From: Sulfurimonas crateris | GTDB lineage: Bacteria > Campylobacterota > Campylobacteria > Campylobacterales > Sulfurimonadaceae | Direction: 5' to 3' | NCBI RefSeq assembly: GCF_005217605.1 | Contig: NZ_SZPX01000006.1 | Coordinates: 62,001 to 126,000 of the forward strand | DNA length: 64,000 nt | In this document: positions 55,398 through 64,000 of the stretch, in pieces | Layout: every line of letters starts with the position of its first letter | Numbering within the stretch: the stretch's first letter is position 1 | The notes under the pieces: generated by a model | Told to the model about the DNA's origin: nothing | Databases searched by the model: none | Seen by the model: only the letters and a program-made list of their open reading frames with translations | Made by a program: the position numbers and the translations under genes

Positions 55398-57284
55398 ATG
55401 TCAAAAGTAATAGGTATAGATTTAGGAACAACAAATTCATGTGTAGCGGTTTATGAGGGCGGTGAAGCAAAGATCATCCCGAACAAAGAGGGAAAAAACA
55501 CAACTCCTTCGGTTGTTGCATTTACAGATAAAGGCGAAGTTTTAGTAGGAGATCCTGCAAAACGTCAGGCGATCACAAACCCGAACAAGACCATCTCTTC
55601 TATTAAGAGAATTATGGGTCTTATGATGAGCGAAGAGAACGCAAAAGCGGCTCACGACAAAGTAACATACAACATAGTAGACAAAGACGGTATGGCGGCA
55701 GTTGATGTTGCTGGAAAGATCTACACGCCGCAAGAGATCTCTGCTAAGATCCTCAGTAAACTAAAAGAGGATGCAGAGGCTTACTTAGGCTCGACTGTAA
55801 CTGACGCGGTTATCACTGTTCCTGCATACTTCAACGATGCGCAGAGAAAAGCGACAAAAGATGCGGGAACTATTGCGGGACTTAACGTCTTACGTATCAT
55901 CAACGAGCCGACAGCTTCTGCTCTTGCATACGGACTAGACAGCAAAAGCGAAGAGAACGTACTTGTTTACGACCTGGGTGGCGGAACATTTGACGTTACT
56001 GTGCTAGAGATTAGCGATGGTACTTTTGAGGTTCTCTCAACTGACGGTAACGCATTCTTGGGTGGAGACGACTTTGACAACAAGATCGTTGACTACCTAA
56101 ACAGCGAGTTTAAAAGCTCTCACGGAATCGATCTTAAAAATGACAAGATGGCACTTCAACGTCTAAAAGATGCTGCTGAAAATGCTAAAAAAGAGCTATC
56201 AAGCTCAACTGAGACTGAGATAAACCTTCCGTTTATCACTATGACAGAAGCGGGACCTCAACACCTTGTGACAAAACTTACTCGTGCTAAATTCGAGAGT
56301 ATGATCGAGAAGCTTGTTGAAGAGACTATCAGCCATATTAAAACGGCTATGAAAGATGCTGACTTAGACAACGACGCTATCAAAGAGATCATTATGGTCG
56401 GTGGATCAACTCGTGTTCCATTGGCACAAAAGATGGTATCTGATTTCTTCGGCGGTAAAAAACTCAACAAAGGGGTAAACCCTGATGAAGTGGTTGCTGC
56501 AGGTGCTGCTATCCAAGGTGGTGTTTTAAGAGGAGATGTTAAAGATGTACTTCTTCTAGATGTTACTCCGCTATCTCTTGGGATCGAGACTCTAGGCGGT
56601 GTTGCTACTAAGATCATTGAAAAAGGTACTACAATACCTGTTAAAAAATCTCAGATCTTCTCAACTGCCGAAGATAATCAGCCTGCTGTTAGCATCTCGG
56701 TTGTTCAAGGTGAGAGAGAGTTTGCAAAAGATAACAAATCTTTAGGTCTTTTTGAACTAGGTGATATTCCTGCAGCTCCAAGAGGCGTACCTCAGATCGA
56801 GGTTACTTTTGACATCGATGCAAACGGTATTTTAACTGTTAGCTCAACAGACAAAGGTACAGGTAAATCTCAATCGATCACAATCTCTGGAAGTTCAGGA
56901 CTAAGCGAAGAAGAGATCAACAAAATGGTTCAAGATGCTGAGGCTCATAAAGCTGAAGACTCAAAAAGAAAAGAGCTTGTTGAGCTTAAGAACCAAGCCG
57001 ATGCGCTTATTGCACAGACTGAAAAATCTCTTGGCGAGATGGGTGAGAAGATCGAAGCAGAAGAGAAAGCAACTATCGAGAGCGCTATAGCTGAGCTCAA
57101 AGAGACTCTAAAAGATGAGAGTGCTACAAAAGAGCAGATCGAAGCGAAAGTAAAAACTCTAACTGAAGCAAGTCATAAAATGGCTGAGCAGATGTACAAA
57201 AAAGATCAAGGTGCTGAAGCAGGTGCTGCCGATGCTAAAAAGAAGAAGGAAGAGGACGACGTAATAGACGCTGAAATAGAGTAA
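55398..57284 (+). CDS. dnaK: Chaperone DnaK (Hsp70), 628 aa
   Basis: Nucleotide-binding domain (1-380) starts [17 protein letters not shown], with [16 protein letters not shown] and [14 protein letters not shown]; the linker [19 protein letters not shown] leads to the substrate-binding domain and a helical lid ending in [14 protein letters not shown], a C-terminal tail typical of DnaK. Refolds and holds proteins with GrpE and DnaJ; dnaJ is not adjacent. AAAGGAAA precedes the ATG. Confidence 0.98.
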   Translation: MSKVIGIDLGTTNSCVAVYEGGEAKIIPNKEGKNTTPSVVAFTDKGEVLVGDPAKRQAITNPNKTISSIKRIMGLMMSEENAKAAHDKVTYNIVDKDGMAAVDVAGKIYTPQEISAKILSKLKEDAEAYLGSTVTDAVITVPAYFNDAQRKATKDAGTIAGLNVLRIINEPTASALAYGLDSKSEENVLVYDLGGGTFDVTVLEISDGTFEVLSTDGNAFLGGDDFDNKIVDYLNSEFKSSHGIDLKNDKMALQRLKDAAENAKKELSSSTETEINLPFITMTEAGPQHLVTKLTRAKFESMIEKLVEETISHIKTAMKDADLDNDAIKEIIMVGGSTRVPLAQKMVSDFFGGKKLNKGVNPDEVVAAGAAIQGGVLRGDVKDVLLLDVTPLSLGIETLGGVATKIIEKGTTIPVKKSQIFSTAEDNQPAVSISVVQGEREFAKDNKSLGLFELGDIPAAPRGVPQIEVTFDIDANGILTVSSTDKGTGKSQSITISGSSGLSEEEINKMVQDAEAHKAEDSKRKELVELKNQADALIAQTEKSLGEMGEKIEAEEKATIESAIAELKETLKDESATKEQIEAKVKTLTEASHKMAEQMYKKDQGAEAGAADAKKKKEEDDVIDAEIE

Positions 57285-57293
57285 TATACTCTA

Positions 57294-57322
57294 AGAGCTT
57301 CCGCATTATTTGTGGAAGCTCT
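57294..57322. terminator. Hairpin after dnaK
   Basis: AGAGCTTCC (57294-57302) pairs with GGAAGCTCT (57314-57322) around an 11-base loop, ten bases after the dnaK stop. It reaches into the last codons of the convergent CBS-GGDEF gene, so may act on both strands. Confidence 0.6.
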
Positions 57323-58667
57323 CCTCAAGTGTGGCTCTTGAGTTCGCCTTTTCTACACGGTTTCTTCCCGCAGTTTTAGCGGAGTAAAGAGCGATATCAG
57401 CCCTGTTGATCACAGAATGAACATCATCATCTTTATGCACACAAGAGACTCCAAAACTTGCAGTTATTTTCCCTAGACTATCTATCTCAAGCTGCTCAAT
57501 AGAGCTTCTTAATTTTTCAGCCACCAAGAGAGCATTATCAATATTTACCGCAGGAAGAAGTATCACGAACTCTTCGCCTCCCCATCTGCATACTATATCT
57601 ATCTCTCTTAACTTTTCAACTAAAAGCTTAGATATCTTAACTATCACCAAGTCCCCTACATTATGACCGTATGTGTCGTTTATCTTTTTAAAATTGTCTA
57701 TGTCTACTATTATCAACGACATCTCATTTTCTCTCTCAACCATTGTGCGGTGTGATGACTGAAAGAGCCTTAAAAACTTATGTCTGTTGTATAGATTTGT
57801 AAGCTGGTCTTTTGATGCCATCTCTTTATATTTTATGTTTTTATGCATCAGTTCGGCATTCATCTCATCAAGCTCTTTTTGATACTCTTTTGTCAAGAGC
57901 GCCCATCTGGAGTAGGTCGTGGCAATAAGCTCTTTTTGAGATATAACTCCCGACATCTTACCCTCATCATCGACTACGACCACTCTCTTGTAGTGCTTCT
58001 CTCTTAAAAACTCCAGAGCCCCTTTGACCGAACAATCTTTGCCAATGGTCTCGACGGGTGATGACATATATGTACTTATCGGTTTACTTAGATCATCATT
58101 TTTCTCAATAATGCGAATAACATCTTTGGTCGTAAATATACCTATCGGCTTTAAATTTTCAATGACTATAACGCTCTCAAAAGAGTTCTTTGCCATATCG
58201 CAAAGCAGCTCTGCCGTCTTTAGATCTTTGTTTACCCACTTAGCTCTTTTACCCAGTTTTAAAAAATCAAGAAGACAGAAGTTATCCATCAATGTATCTG
58301 GATCTATGCTGCTTATGATATCGGTGTGGGAGATGAGTCCAAAAAGCTTCCCCTCATCATCGACTGCACATATATACTCTACTTCGCAGTTTAAATACTC
58401 AAGCGTATGCAGAACGGTTTTATCTTTGTTTATTATCGGAACCAAAGGCAGCTCTATATTTTTTAAAGAGCTGTCCATATCTATATCTCTTGATTTCATA
58501 TTTAAGATATCAGTCACTCTCATGATACGAAAAATGTCACCGTCTATGACCAATATATTCCTGTGTTCGTTGTTGAACATCTTTTTCATAGCATCTGAGA
58601 TTTTGTTATTTATATCTATTGAGACAACCGAAGTCGTCGCAATGCTCCCTATTTTTGGAAAAATCAT
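57306..58667 (-). CDS. Cytoplasmic CBS-domain diguanylate cyclase, 453 aa
   Basis: No membrane helices. Residues 1-250 contain four CBS motifs in two pairs (ISDAMKKMFNNEHRNILVID, YICAVDDEGKLFGLISHTDI, FESVIVIENLKPIGIFTTKD, HYKRVVVVDDEGKMSGVISQ), which in other proteins bind adenine nucleotides. A helical linker leads to a GGDEF domain (about 285-445) with the active site RWGGEEFVILLP and an I-site REID five residues earlier. It could link cell energy or nucleotide state to c-di-GMP production; that is inferred. It shares strand with folP, 17 bases upstream of its start. Confidence 0.9.
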   Translation of the reverse strand: MIFPKIGSIATTSVVSIDINNKISDAMKKMFNNEHRNILVIDGDIFRIMRVTDILNMKSRDIDMDSSLKNIELPLVPIINKDKTVLHTLEYLNCEVEYICAVDDEGKLFGLISHTDIISSIDPDTLMDNFCLLDFLKLGKRAKWVNKDLKTAELLCDMAKNSFESVIVIENLKPIGIFTTKDVIRIIEKNDDLSKPISTYMSSPVETIGKDCSVKGALEFLREKHYKRVVVVDDEGKMSGVISQKELIATTYSRWALLTKEYQKELDEMNAELMHKNIKYKEMASKDQLTNLYNRHKFLRLFQSSHRTMVERENEMSLIIVDIDNFKKINDTYGHNVGDLVIVKISKLLVEKLREIDIVCRWGGEEFVILLPAVNIDNALLVAEKLRSSIEQLEIDSLGKITASFGVSCVHKDDDVHSVINRADIALYSAKTAGRNRVEKANSRATLEESFHK

Positions 58668-58683
58668 ATCTAAGTAGCCCCTT

Positions 58684-59826
58684 TTATATCGTATTTAATG
58701 CCTCTTGTACCTTCAGTGCCTGCAGATGCTCTTTTACATCATGTACGCGTATTATCGAAGCGCCGTTTTTTACGGCTTCGAGATGAAGAGCCAAGGTTCC
58801 CGCCAACCTCTCATGCGGCGAAGATGGCGATATCTTATCTATCATAGACTTTCTTGAAGCGCCTACAAGCAGAGGCTTGCCAAGTGTTAAAAAGTGTCCA
58901 AGATGTTTTATAAGCATAAGATTGTGCTCCAATGTCTTGCCAAAGCCTATTCCTACATCAAGCGTTATATGCTTTACATTTAAAAACTCCGCTCTTGCGA
59001 CTCTTTGTTCAAAAAACGAATATATTTCGCTTAGTATATTATCATATTTTGGCTCATTTTGCATTGTCTGAGGAGTCCCCTGCATATGCATGATCACTGC
59101 GGCGGCGTTATTGCTTGCACAAAGTTTTGAGACTGCATCGTTAGAGAGTCCGGTGATGTCGTTTACTATCTCAAAGCCGCTCTTAAGCGCACAAGTTATC
59201 ACCTCAGGCTCATAACTGTCGATGCTAAACTTTGTATTTTTGTATAGCTTTGCCTTTTTTATGGCATCAAAGAGAGGTTTTAATCTTCTAAACTCCTCAT
59301 CTTTGTCTACATAAAGAGAGGAAGGGGCGGATGATACTCCGCCTATGTCTATAATATCGGCACCCTCATCTATCATGCGCTCTACTGCTTCTACCGCTGT
59401 ATTGCCGTTAAATCTGGACTCGGAGTAAAAACTGTCGTCATTTGCGTTTATTACCCCCATGATCTCCACTTTTTTGGGTTTTTTGATCTTTAATATCTCT
59501 TGTAGCTTTTTTGCCACATCTTTTAGTCCAAACGGCTGGGCAAGCTCTTTTTTGCTAAGAGTCTCAAGCTCTCTTGCAGTAGCAATAAGTATGCAATCGA
59601 CATATGGAGTTTTTGCCATGACGGTTCCGCGCGGTACAGCCAGATCTGCCCCCACGCTAAGAGCGTCCTGCTTTAAAATATTTGCCGCTCCGACATGCAG
59701 ATCTCTTATGTAGATGGTATAATAAGTTGCTTTTGAAGCCAGTATAGATATGCCCCCGCTGTCTACACCCAGCTCTTTTAAATATCTCTGTTTATCTATA
59801 CTGTTTGACAAAAGTTCAATTTGCAT
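58684..59826 (-). CDS. folP: Dihydropteroate synthase, 380 aa
   Basis: Joins p-aminobenzoate to dihydropterin pyrophosphate in folate synthesis. The barrel spans about residues 115-375: IMGVINANDDSFYS (P-loop region), DIIDIGGVSSAPSS, IVNDITGL, DVGIGFGKTLEHN and LLVGASRKSMIDKI (substrate binding), with RVHDV at the end. An N-terminal extension of about 110 residues, unlike E. coli FolP, is usual in this phylum. Its start overlaps holB by 11 bases. Confidence 0.95.
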   Translation of the reverse strand: MQIELLSNSIDKQRYLKELGVDSGGISILASKATYYTIYIRDLHVGAANILKQDALSVGADLAVPRGTVMAKTPYVDCILIATARELETLSKKELAQPFGLKDVAKKLQEILKIKKPKKVEIMGVINANDDSFYSESRFNGNTAVEAVERMIDEGADIIDIGGVSSAPSSLYVDKDEEFRRLKPLFDAIKKAKLYKNTKFSIDSYEPEVITCALKSGFEIVNDITGLSNDAVSKLCASNNAAAVIMHMQGTPQTMQNEPKYDNILSEIYSFFEQRVARAEFLNVKHITLDVGIGFGKTLEHNLMLIKHLGHFLTLGKPLLVGASRKSMIDKISPSSPHERLAGTLALHLEAVKNGASIIRVHDVKEHLQALKVQEALNTI

Positions 59827-60442
59827 TTTTTTCTCCTACAAAACTCATAACTAACATAGCCAGAACACTCTGCGGTCTGGAGTTTAACTCTAAAAGCCTG
59901 TAAGCCTTGTCAAAATTTTGAAGCTGCAGTGACGTAAGTATCAGTTTTTCAACAACTGTCGCCTTATGATAGAGCGCTTCGACCAAAGCCTTGGCTTCGC
60001 TCTTTTTTACTCTTGCATTTGCCTTTAAGAACTCAAAGACCTCTTTGTAACTAATACGTGATAGATTGATCTCTATGGGCACAGGCGAGCTTTTTTTCTC
60101 CCCTTTTATTATGGGCATTCTTGAGCGGACAGTCGGAAGAAGGTTTGATTTGGTAGGAGAGATAATGATAAGTTCTATATTTCTTGGAGGCTCTTCTAGA
60201 AGTTTTAAAAGGGAGTTTTGTGATATGTTATTGAAGCTGTTAGCGCCTAGGATCAGATATTTCGTCTGAGCTTCACTTATATAGGCTTCCGCTACGACGG
60301 CTTTTGCGTGCTCTATCTTGAACTCATCCTCTATAAAACCGACGACTCTGCTCGGTTTTAGCTCCTCGCTTATTCTTTGATACTCAGACTCTATATCCGA
60401 GGAGATAAGAATATAGCCTCTTTTAGGCTCATGAGTTGACAT
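59816..60442 (-). CDS. holB: DNA polymerase III delta' subunit, 208 aa
   Basis: Clamp-loader subunit in a short form: the AAA+ core segment NSFNNISQNSLLKLLEEPP with the sensor 1 region IELIIISPTKSNLLPTVRSR (the SRC motif reads SRM here) is clear around residues 80-120; Walker A is absent, as in delta' proteins generally. I choose ATG 60442, preceded by TTTGGAG, rather than an ATG 12 codons upstream. The C-terminal helical domain is present. It overlaps hobA by 14 bases and folP by 11. The position between hobA and folP matches Helicobacter. Confidence 0.85.
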   Translation of the reverse strand: MSTHEPKRGYILISSDIESEYQRISEELKPSRVVGFIEDEFKIEHAKAVVAEAYISEAQTKYLILGANSFNNISQNSLLKLLEEPPRNIELIIISPTKSNLLPTVRSRMPIIKGEKKSSPVPIEINLSRISYKEVFEFLKANARVKKSEAKALVEALYHKATVVEKLILTSLQLQNFDKAYRLLELNSRPQSVLAMLVMSFVGEKNAN

Positions 60443-60977
60443 CGACTTCTCCAAACATCGCTGCATTAAGAGATGCATTAAAGAGACGGTAGAGTTGAAG
60501 CAGTTTTATATCTAGCAGCTTGTCGTAAGATTTTAGAGTAAAAGCATTGATATACTCTTCATCAAATATCCAAAAGTAGCTGGTATCTTTTCTTTTTGCA
60601 AGATCAGCTCTTTTGTCATCACCCTTGCCGATATACCAAAAAAAGTAATCCTCTTTGTGTGCCAAAGATATCATATCTTCGACTACGTCAAGCATCTCTC
60701 CGCCGCTGACACTGTTGTAGTGCTTGTACATACTCTCTATGCTTACTATAGGCAGAAGAGGTCTCTCCATCTGAGAGCTGTTAAGGTTGTCAAGGATGTA
60801 GCTCTCAAGCCACTTTCTCTTCTCATCCGTAATAAGGATGATAGTTTTGCCGCAAAGTATCTGCTCTAACGCCTGCGAGGTTGTAGTAGTCCAGTCAAAT
60901 CGCTGCTCTTCAAGCCAGCTAAAACAGCCACCCTCTTCTCTTATGGCATCCAAGCTCCACTGTGCAAACTCTTGCAT
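60429..60977 (-). CDS. hobA: HobA, DnaA-binding initiation factor, 182 aa
   Basis: Campylobacterota-specific protein that binds the N-terminal domain of DnaA and promotes initiation complex assembly at the origin; tetrameric with a SIS-like fold. Identified from its sequence style (LEEQRFDWTTTTSQAL, KTIILITDEKRKWLE, YFFWYIGKGDD, SYFWIFDEEYINAFTLKS) and its position between lysC and holB, the same as HP1230. Length is as expected. Start five bases after the lysC stop. Confidence 0.88.
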   Translation of the reverse strand: MQEFAQWSLDAIREEGGCFSWLEEQRFDWTTTTSQALEQILCGKTIILITDEKRKWLESYILDNLNSSQMERPLLPIVSIESMYKHYNSVSGGEMLDVVEDMISLAHKEDYFFWYIGKGDDKRADLAKRKDTSYFWIFDEEYINAFTLKSYDKLLDIKLLQLYRLFNASLNAAMFGEVDVNS

Positions 60978-60981
60978 TAGG

Positions 60982-61458
60982 CTACTTGTCTAGCTCGTAA
61001 GCAGCGTGAAGGCTTCTAACGGCAAGCTCTGCATACTTCTCATCTATGACCATTGAGACCTTTATCTCAGATGTCGAGATCATATTTATATTTATATTCT
61101 CTTTTGCCATAGTCGAGAAAGCTTTTGCCGCAACACCCGTGTGAGACTTCATACCGACACCAACTATCGAGACTTTGCAGATGTTCTCATCATAAGAAGC
61201 TTCATCTACCTCAGCATCGTCTACAAATTTATCCATAACTCCTTTAGCATCACTTAAATCACCCACAGGAACTGTAAAGTCGATGTTAGCTTTGCCGTCA
61301 TGTCCGACATTTTGGATAATCATATCTATATTTACACTGTTGCTTGAGAGCTTTGTAAATATATCCGATGCTATTCCAGGTCTATCTTTTACGCCTACCA
61401 AAGAGACGCGAGCCTGATTTTTATCTAATGCAATTCCACTTACTAACGGTTTTTCCAT
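60982..61458 (-). other. Possible internal start: lysC beta subunit, 158 aa
   Basis: ATG at 61458, in frame inside lysC, has AAGGAAG eight bases upstream. Translation from it would give MEKPLVSGIALDKNQARVSL and the two ACT domains only, the same layout as the beta subunit made from within B. subtilis and Corynebacterium aspartokinase genes. Confidence 0.45.
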
Positions 61459-62193
61459 GATACTTTCTTCCTTGGTTATTAATGTTCCCTCTTCATCAGA
61501 GAAGCTTGTTCTTGTTACTAAATTTACGTTTAATTTTTTAGCCAGCTCGACTGAGCGGTTTTGAAGTACTTTTGCACCGAGAGATGCAAGTTCAAGCATC
61601 TCGTCGTATGAGATCTTCTCAAGTTTTTTTGCTTTTGGCTCGATCCTAGGATCTGTTGTGAAGATTCCGCTTACATCTGTATATATCTCACAAAGATCAG
61701 CCTTTAGCGCACCTGCGATCGCAACTGCCGAAAGATCACTTCCGCCGCGTCCAAGCGTAGTTACGTTTCCGTCTTGAGATACTCCCTGAAAGCCTGCTAC
61801 CACTACAATTTTTCCCTCTTTTATAGCCTCATGCATCACTGAAGGATTTATCTCCTCTATACGCGCTTTGGTATGAATGTTGTCAGTCACTATTCCGGCT
61901 TTTCTCCCCGTCATAGAGACCGCATCATAACCCATCTCACTTAGAGCAATGGCGAGCAGTGAAGCAGTTACTCTCTCACCGGAGCTTAACAGCATATCCA
62001 TCTCTGCCCTTGCAGGGTTTTTTGAGAAGTGCTCCGCGTATGAGACAAGCTTGTTTGTCTCTCCGCTCATTGCTGAAACGACAACAACTACATCGTTGCC
62101 CGCTTTTTTTGTTTTTGCGACCCTGTTAGCCACATTTTGGATGCGATCTAAGTCGCCGACACTTGTTCCGCCGAATTTTTGAACTATTAACAT
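60982..62193 (-). CDS. lysC: Aspartate kinase, 403 aa
   Basis: Phosphorylates aspartate, first step to lysine, threonine and methionine. Catalytic domain 1-245: VQKFGGTSVGDLDRIQNVA, VVSAMSGETNKL, FQGVSQDGNVTTLGRGGSD and YTDVSGIFTTDPRIEP. C-terminal ACT pair (about 260-400; VKDRPGIASDIFTKLS and NINMISTSEIKVSMVI) binds effector amino acids. An internal ATG with its own ribosome site could give a separate regulatory subunit. rppH lies directly upstream (start adjacent to its stop) and hobA downstream. Confidence 0.96.
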   Translation of the reverse strand: MLIVQKFGGTSVGDLDRIQNVANRVAKTKKAGNDVVVVVSAMSGETNKLVSYAEHFSKNPARAEMDMLLSSGERVTASLLAIALSEMGYDAVSMTGRKAGIVTDNIHTKARIEEINPSVMHEAIKEGKIVVVAGFQGVSQDGNVTTLGRGGSDLSAVAIAGALKADLCEIYTDVSGIFTTDPRIEPKAKKLEKISYDEMLELASLGAKVLQNRSVELAKKLNVNLVTRTSFSDEEGTLITKEESIMEKPLVSGIALDKNQARVSLVGVKDRPGIASDIFTKLSSNSVNIDMIIQNVGHDGKANIDFTVPVGDLSDAKGVMDKFVDDAEVDEASYDENICKVSIVGVGMKSHTGVAAKAFSTMAKENININMISTSEIKVSMVIDEKYAELAVRSLHAAYELDK

Positions 62194-62664
62194 CTACAAT
62201 AATCCCTCTTTTTTGAAATAACTTATTACACTCTCATATACGTTCTTTTTAAAACTGGCACTCAAATTCAGAGCCTCATCTACGGTTACAAACTTATACT
62301 CGCTAAACTCAGGCTCATCGGTATGAATATTAATAGCAGCATCCTCATGGAGTTTAACCAAAAAGTACTTCTGCTTTTGTCCGATAAAGGGTTTCATATT
62401 CTCTGCGATTCTTGAAGGAAAATCGTAAGATATCCACTCCGGAAACTCGGCGATCACCTCTACCATATCCGTACCTATCTCTTCTAGAAGCTCGCGAAAA
62501 AGTGCCTCTTGAACCTCTTCACCTTCATCTATTCCGCCTTGAGGAAACTGCCAGACATCAGCTAGATCATTTCTTTGCGCTAAGAATATCTCTTTTGTAT
62601 GAGGATAACTGCTCGAGACGATTATCATCGCAACATTTGGGCGGTACAGATCTTTTTTGCTCAT
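62194..62664 (-). CDS. rppH: RNA pyrophosphohydrolase (Nudix), 156 aa
   Basis: The Nudix box is intact as GGIDEGEEVQEALFRELLEEIG (positions about 43-64, GX5EX7REUXEEXGU), preceded by WQFPQGG. RppH removes pyrophosphate from the 5' end of RNAs and starts decay; the Helicobacter homologue, HP1228, sits in the same place beside lysC. First gene of the folP-holB-hobA-lysC operon read from right to left. Confidence 0.92.
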   Translation of the reverse strand: MSKKDLYRPNVAMIIVSSSYPHTKEIFLAQRNDLADVWQFPQGGIDEGEEVQEALFRELLEEIGTDMVEVIAEFPEWISYDFPSRIAENMKPFIGQKQKYFLVKLHEDAAINIHTDEPEFSEYKFVTVDEALNLSASFKKNVYESVISYFKKEGLL

Positions 62665-62869
62665 TATTTCACTTGATTGTAATATTGTTGCGATTATACA
62701 AAATATGCCATTAAATTAAACTAATTTCATCAAAAAATTCAGTTTTGATTATTTTTAAAAACCCCCATAAAACAGGTAATAACATCACAAAAAAGTTTTA
62801 TAAGTAACCTATGAAACTTTAACTTATTTATGTTATTATTGCGACAATTTCAGTATATAAAGGTAGACA

Positions 62870-63253
62870 ATGCAGGAGTACATCTTAAAAAATGATGATT
62901 TTTTAGTCTCTCAGACAGATGCCAAGGGTATTATTATTTTTGCCAATGACGACTTTTGTAAAGTCGCAGGCTACACCATTGACGAGCTTGTCGGCAAGCC
63001 GCACAATGTCGTCCGCCACAAAGATATGCCAAAAGCCGCTTTTAAAGATCTCTGGGAGACGGTAAAGAGCGACAAGATTTGGACAGGTTATGTAAAAAAC
63101 AGCACAAAGGATGGAGGTTTTTACTGGGTTTTTGCCACAGTATATCCGATGTATGATACAACCAGAAAAGAGCAGACTTATCTCTCTTGCCGCAGAAAGC
63201 CATCAAGAGCAGAGATCGAAGAAGCTGAAGCTCTCTACAAAACATTAAGATAG
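62870..63253 (+). CDS. PAS-domain signalling protein (CetB/Aer-like), 127 aa
   Basis: The whole protein is one PAS domain: DDFLVSQTDAKGIIIFANDD, FCKVAGYTIDELVGKPHNVV, RHKDMPKAAFKDLWETV and GYVKNSTKDGGFYWVFATVY follow the E. coli Aer PAS closely. Aer-type PAS domains bind FAD and report redox state to chemotaxis. No membrane segment. The next gene, 11 bases later, is a chemoreceptor, which matches the split CetB (PAS) and CetA (signalling) energy-taxis receptor of Campylobacter. FAD binding is inferred. Confidence 0.85.
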   Translation: MQEYILKNDDFLVSQTDAKGIIIFANDDFCKVAGYTIDELVGKPHNVVRHKDMPKAAFKDLWETVKSDKIWTGYVKNSTKDGGFYWVFATVYPMYDTTRKEQTYLSCRRKPSRAEIEEAEALYKTLR

Positions 63254-63264
63254 GAAATTTTAAA

Positions 63265-64000
63265 ATGAATAATAACTTAAAGATCACGATCATCTCGATA
63301 GCTTTTATACTCCTAATTGGTTCTCTCTTTTTAACGGACTCAAATATCATCCAAGCATCTCTAGCAGTTGTCGCTTTTTTAGTAGTGATACTCTTTAATC
63401 TTCAAAAAAGCGGCGGTGAAGCCAAAGCTCTAAATCAAAAAAGATTAGAACTAATAGAGATGATGGAGTTTAAGAGAAACAAGATCAAAATAGATGAAAA
63501 CCCGACAGATGAAGCTGAAAAGAACTTCAACAAAATTGTGACAACATATCAAGCTTCAATGTTAAACGATACAAAAGTTGCAGGAGAGATGGTTCTTCTA
63601 ACCGACAAAGTAGCAAGAGGGCACTACTCATGCAGAATCTCATCTGATTCCAAAACGCCTTATGTTCACGTTCTTAGAAACTCCCTTAACAATATGCTCT
63701 CCTCTTCAGAGAGAAACCTCGACAATGCGATAGCTACGCTTCAAAAATTCTCAGAGGGCTCATTCACAACAAGAAGTAAAGTGGATGTAGAGGCTAAAAT
63801 GGCAGACCTTCTAAACAACATCAACTCTCTTGGAGATTCTCTTGAGAGCATGGAGAAGAAGAACAAAGAGAGCCAAAACACCATAGTAGAGTCATCAAAC
63901 AGACTAAATGAGACAATCTCTACTATCACAAACAGTACGATCAAAGATTTAAAAGAGATGATAAACTCTACCGTAGATAGAATTCACAACGTTGCTCACA
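63265..64000 (+). CDS. Chemoreceptor with short membrane anchor, 3' end outside window (CetA-like)
   Basis: Partial, 245 codons. Two close membrane helices at about residues 5-23 and 28-46 with almost no periplasmic part; then a cytoplasmic region with HAMP-like helices (about 110-190; MVLLTDKVARGHYSCRIS, FSEGSFTTRSKVDVEAKM) and the start of a coiled coil rich in serine, threonine and asparagine. No CheA-binding hairpin is seen yet because the window ends. The ribosome site is TAGGAA. Membrane-only sensing combined with the adjacent PAS protein suggests a bipartite receptor. Confidence 0.8.
   Translation, partial: MNNNLKITIISIAFILLIGSLFLTDSNIIQASLAVVAFLVVILFNLQKSGGEAKALNQKRLELIEMMEFKRNKIKIDENPTDEAEKNFNKIVTTYQASMLNDTKVAGEMVLLTDKVARGHYSCRISSDSKTPYVHVLRNSLNNMLSSSERNLDNAIATLQKFSEGSFTTRSKVDVEAKMADLLNNINSLGDSLESMEKKNKESQNTIVESSNRLNETISTITNSTIKDLKEMINSTVDRIHNVAH

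Overview
The window looks like the chromosome of a Campylobacterota (epsilonproteobacterial) sulfur oxidiser, most likely a Sulfurimonas-type organism. The support is an AT-rich genome with tightly packed, overlapping genes; the order rppH-lysC-hobA-holB-folP, where hobA (DnaA-binding factor) is specific to this phylum and the order matches my memory of HP1228-HP1232 in Helicobacter; an epsilonproteobacterial Mqo; a sulfide:quinone oxidoreductase; a CZB chemoreceptor and many sensory kinases and c-di-GMP enzymes; and promoters with a good -10 but usually no clear -35. Species cannot be fixed from the sequence alone.

Layout. 1-2.3 kb (minus): redox-enzyme maturation cluster (TorD-family chaperone, multi-cluster ferredoxin, degenerate shikimate-dehydrogenase-like protein cut by the window edge). 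2.3-13.5 kb: first glutamate dehydrogenase, small membrane protein, zinc-binding chemoreceptor, periplasmic rhodanese, orphan RND permease, DUF445, S4 and HEXXH proteins, cold-shock protein. 13.5-18.5 kb: Mqo with a coupled 42-residue lipoprotein, then an ABC-F / DUF5718 / SUI1 run. 18.5-23.6 kb: PutA and a second glutamate dehydrogenase, transcribed divergently, together a proline-to-2-oxoglutarate route. 23.6-31 kb: c-di-GMP and two-component signalling, an apparently dead peptide deformylase fused to membrane helices, and Sqr with a small downstream protein. 31-33.7 kb: PepN.

33.8-36.6 kb is the most accessory-looking stretch: a MntA/HepT toxin-antitoxin pair, a G8 tract at a promoter, two secreted or membrane proteins, a small beta-barrel and REP-like GTGGGAA hairpins. 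36.7-41.4 kb is one overlapping operon: hexose phosphomutase, PyrC, a response regulator, a histidine kinase, ExbB and ExbD. 41.7-48.3 kb: 7TM hybrid kinase, thiol peroxidase, Prs, LepA, ComF. 48.3-52.5 kb: a three-gene operon of TonB-dependent receptor, small periplasmic protein and membrane GGDEF-EAL protein, a plausible envelope-to-c-di-GMP relay. 52.5-57.3 kb: AsmA-like repeat protein, then grpE-dnaK behind a consensus promoter overlapped by an HspR-type (HAIR) operator. 57.3-62.7 kb (minus): CBS-GGDEF protein and the folP-holB-hobA-lysC-rppH cluster. 62.9-64 kb: a PAS protein and the start of a chemoreceptor that resemble the bipartite CetB/CetA energy-taxis pair.

Candidates for something not well described are the membrane pseudo-deformylase, the TonB-receptor/c-di-GMP operon, the degenerate AroE-like protein in a redox-maturation cluster, and four small genes (42-, 54- and 55-residue products plus a doubtful 37-residue one). 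No tRNA, rRNA, CRISPR array, insertion sequence or prophage was seen, and no gap between genes exceeds 300 bases.
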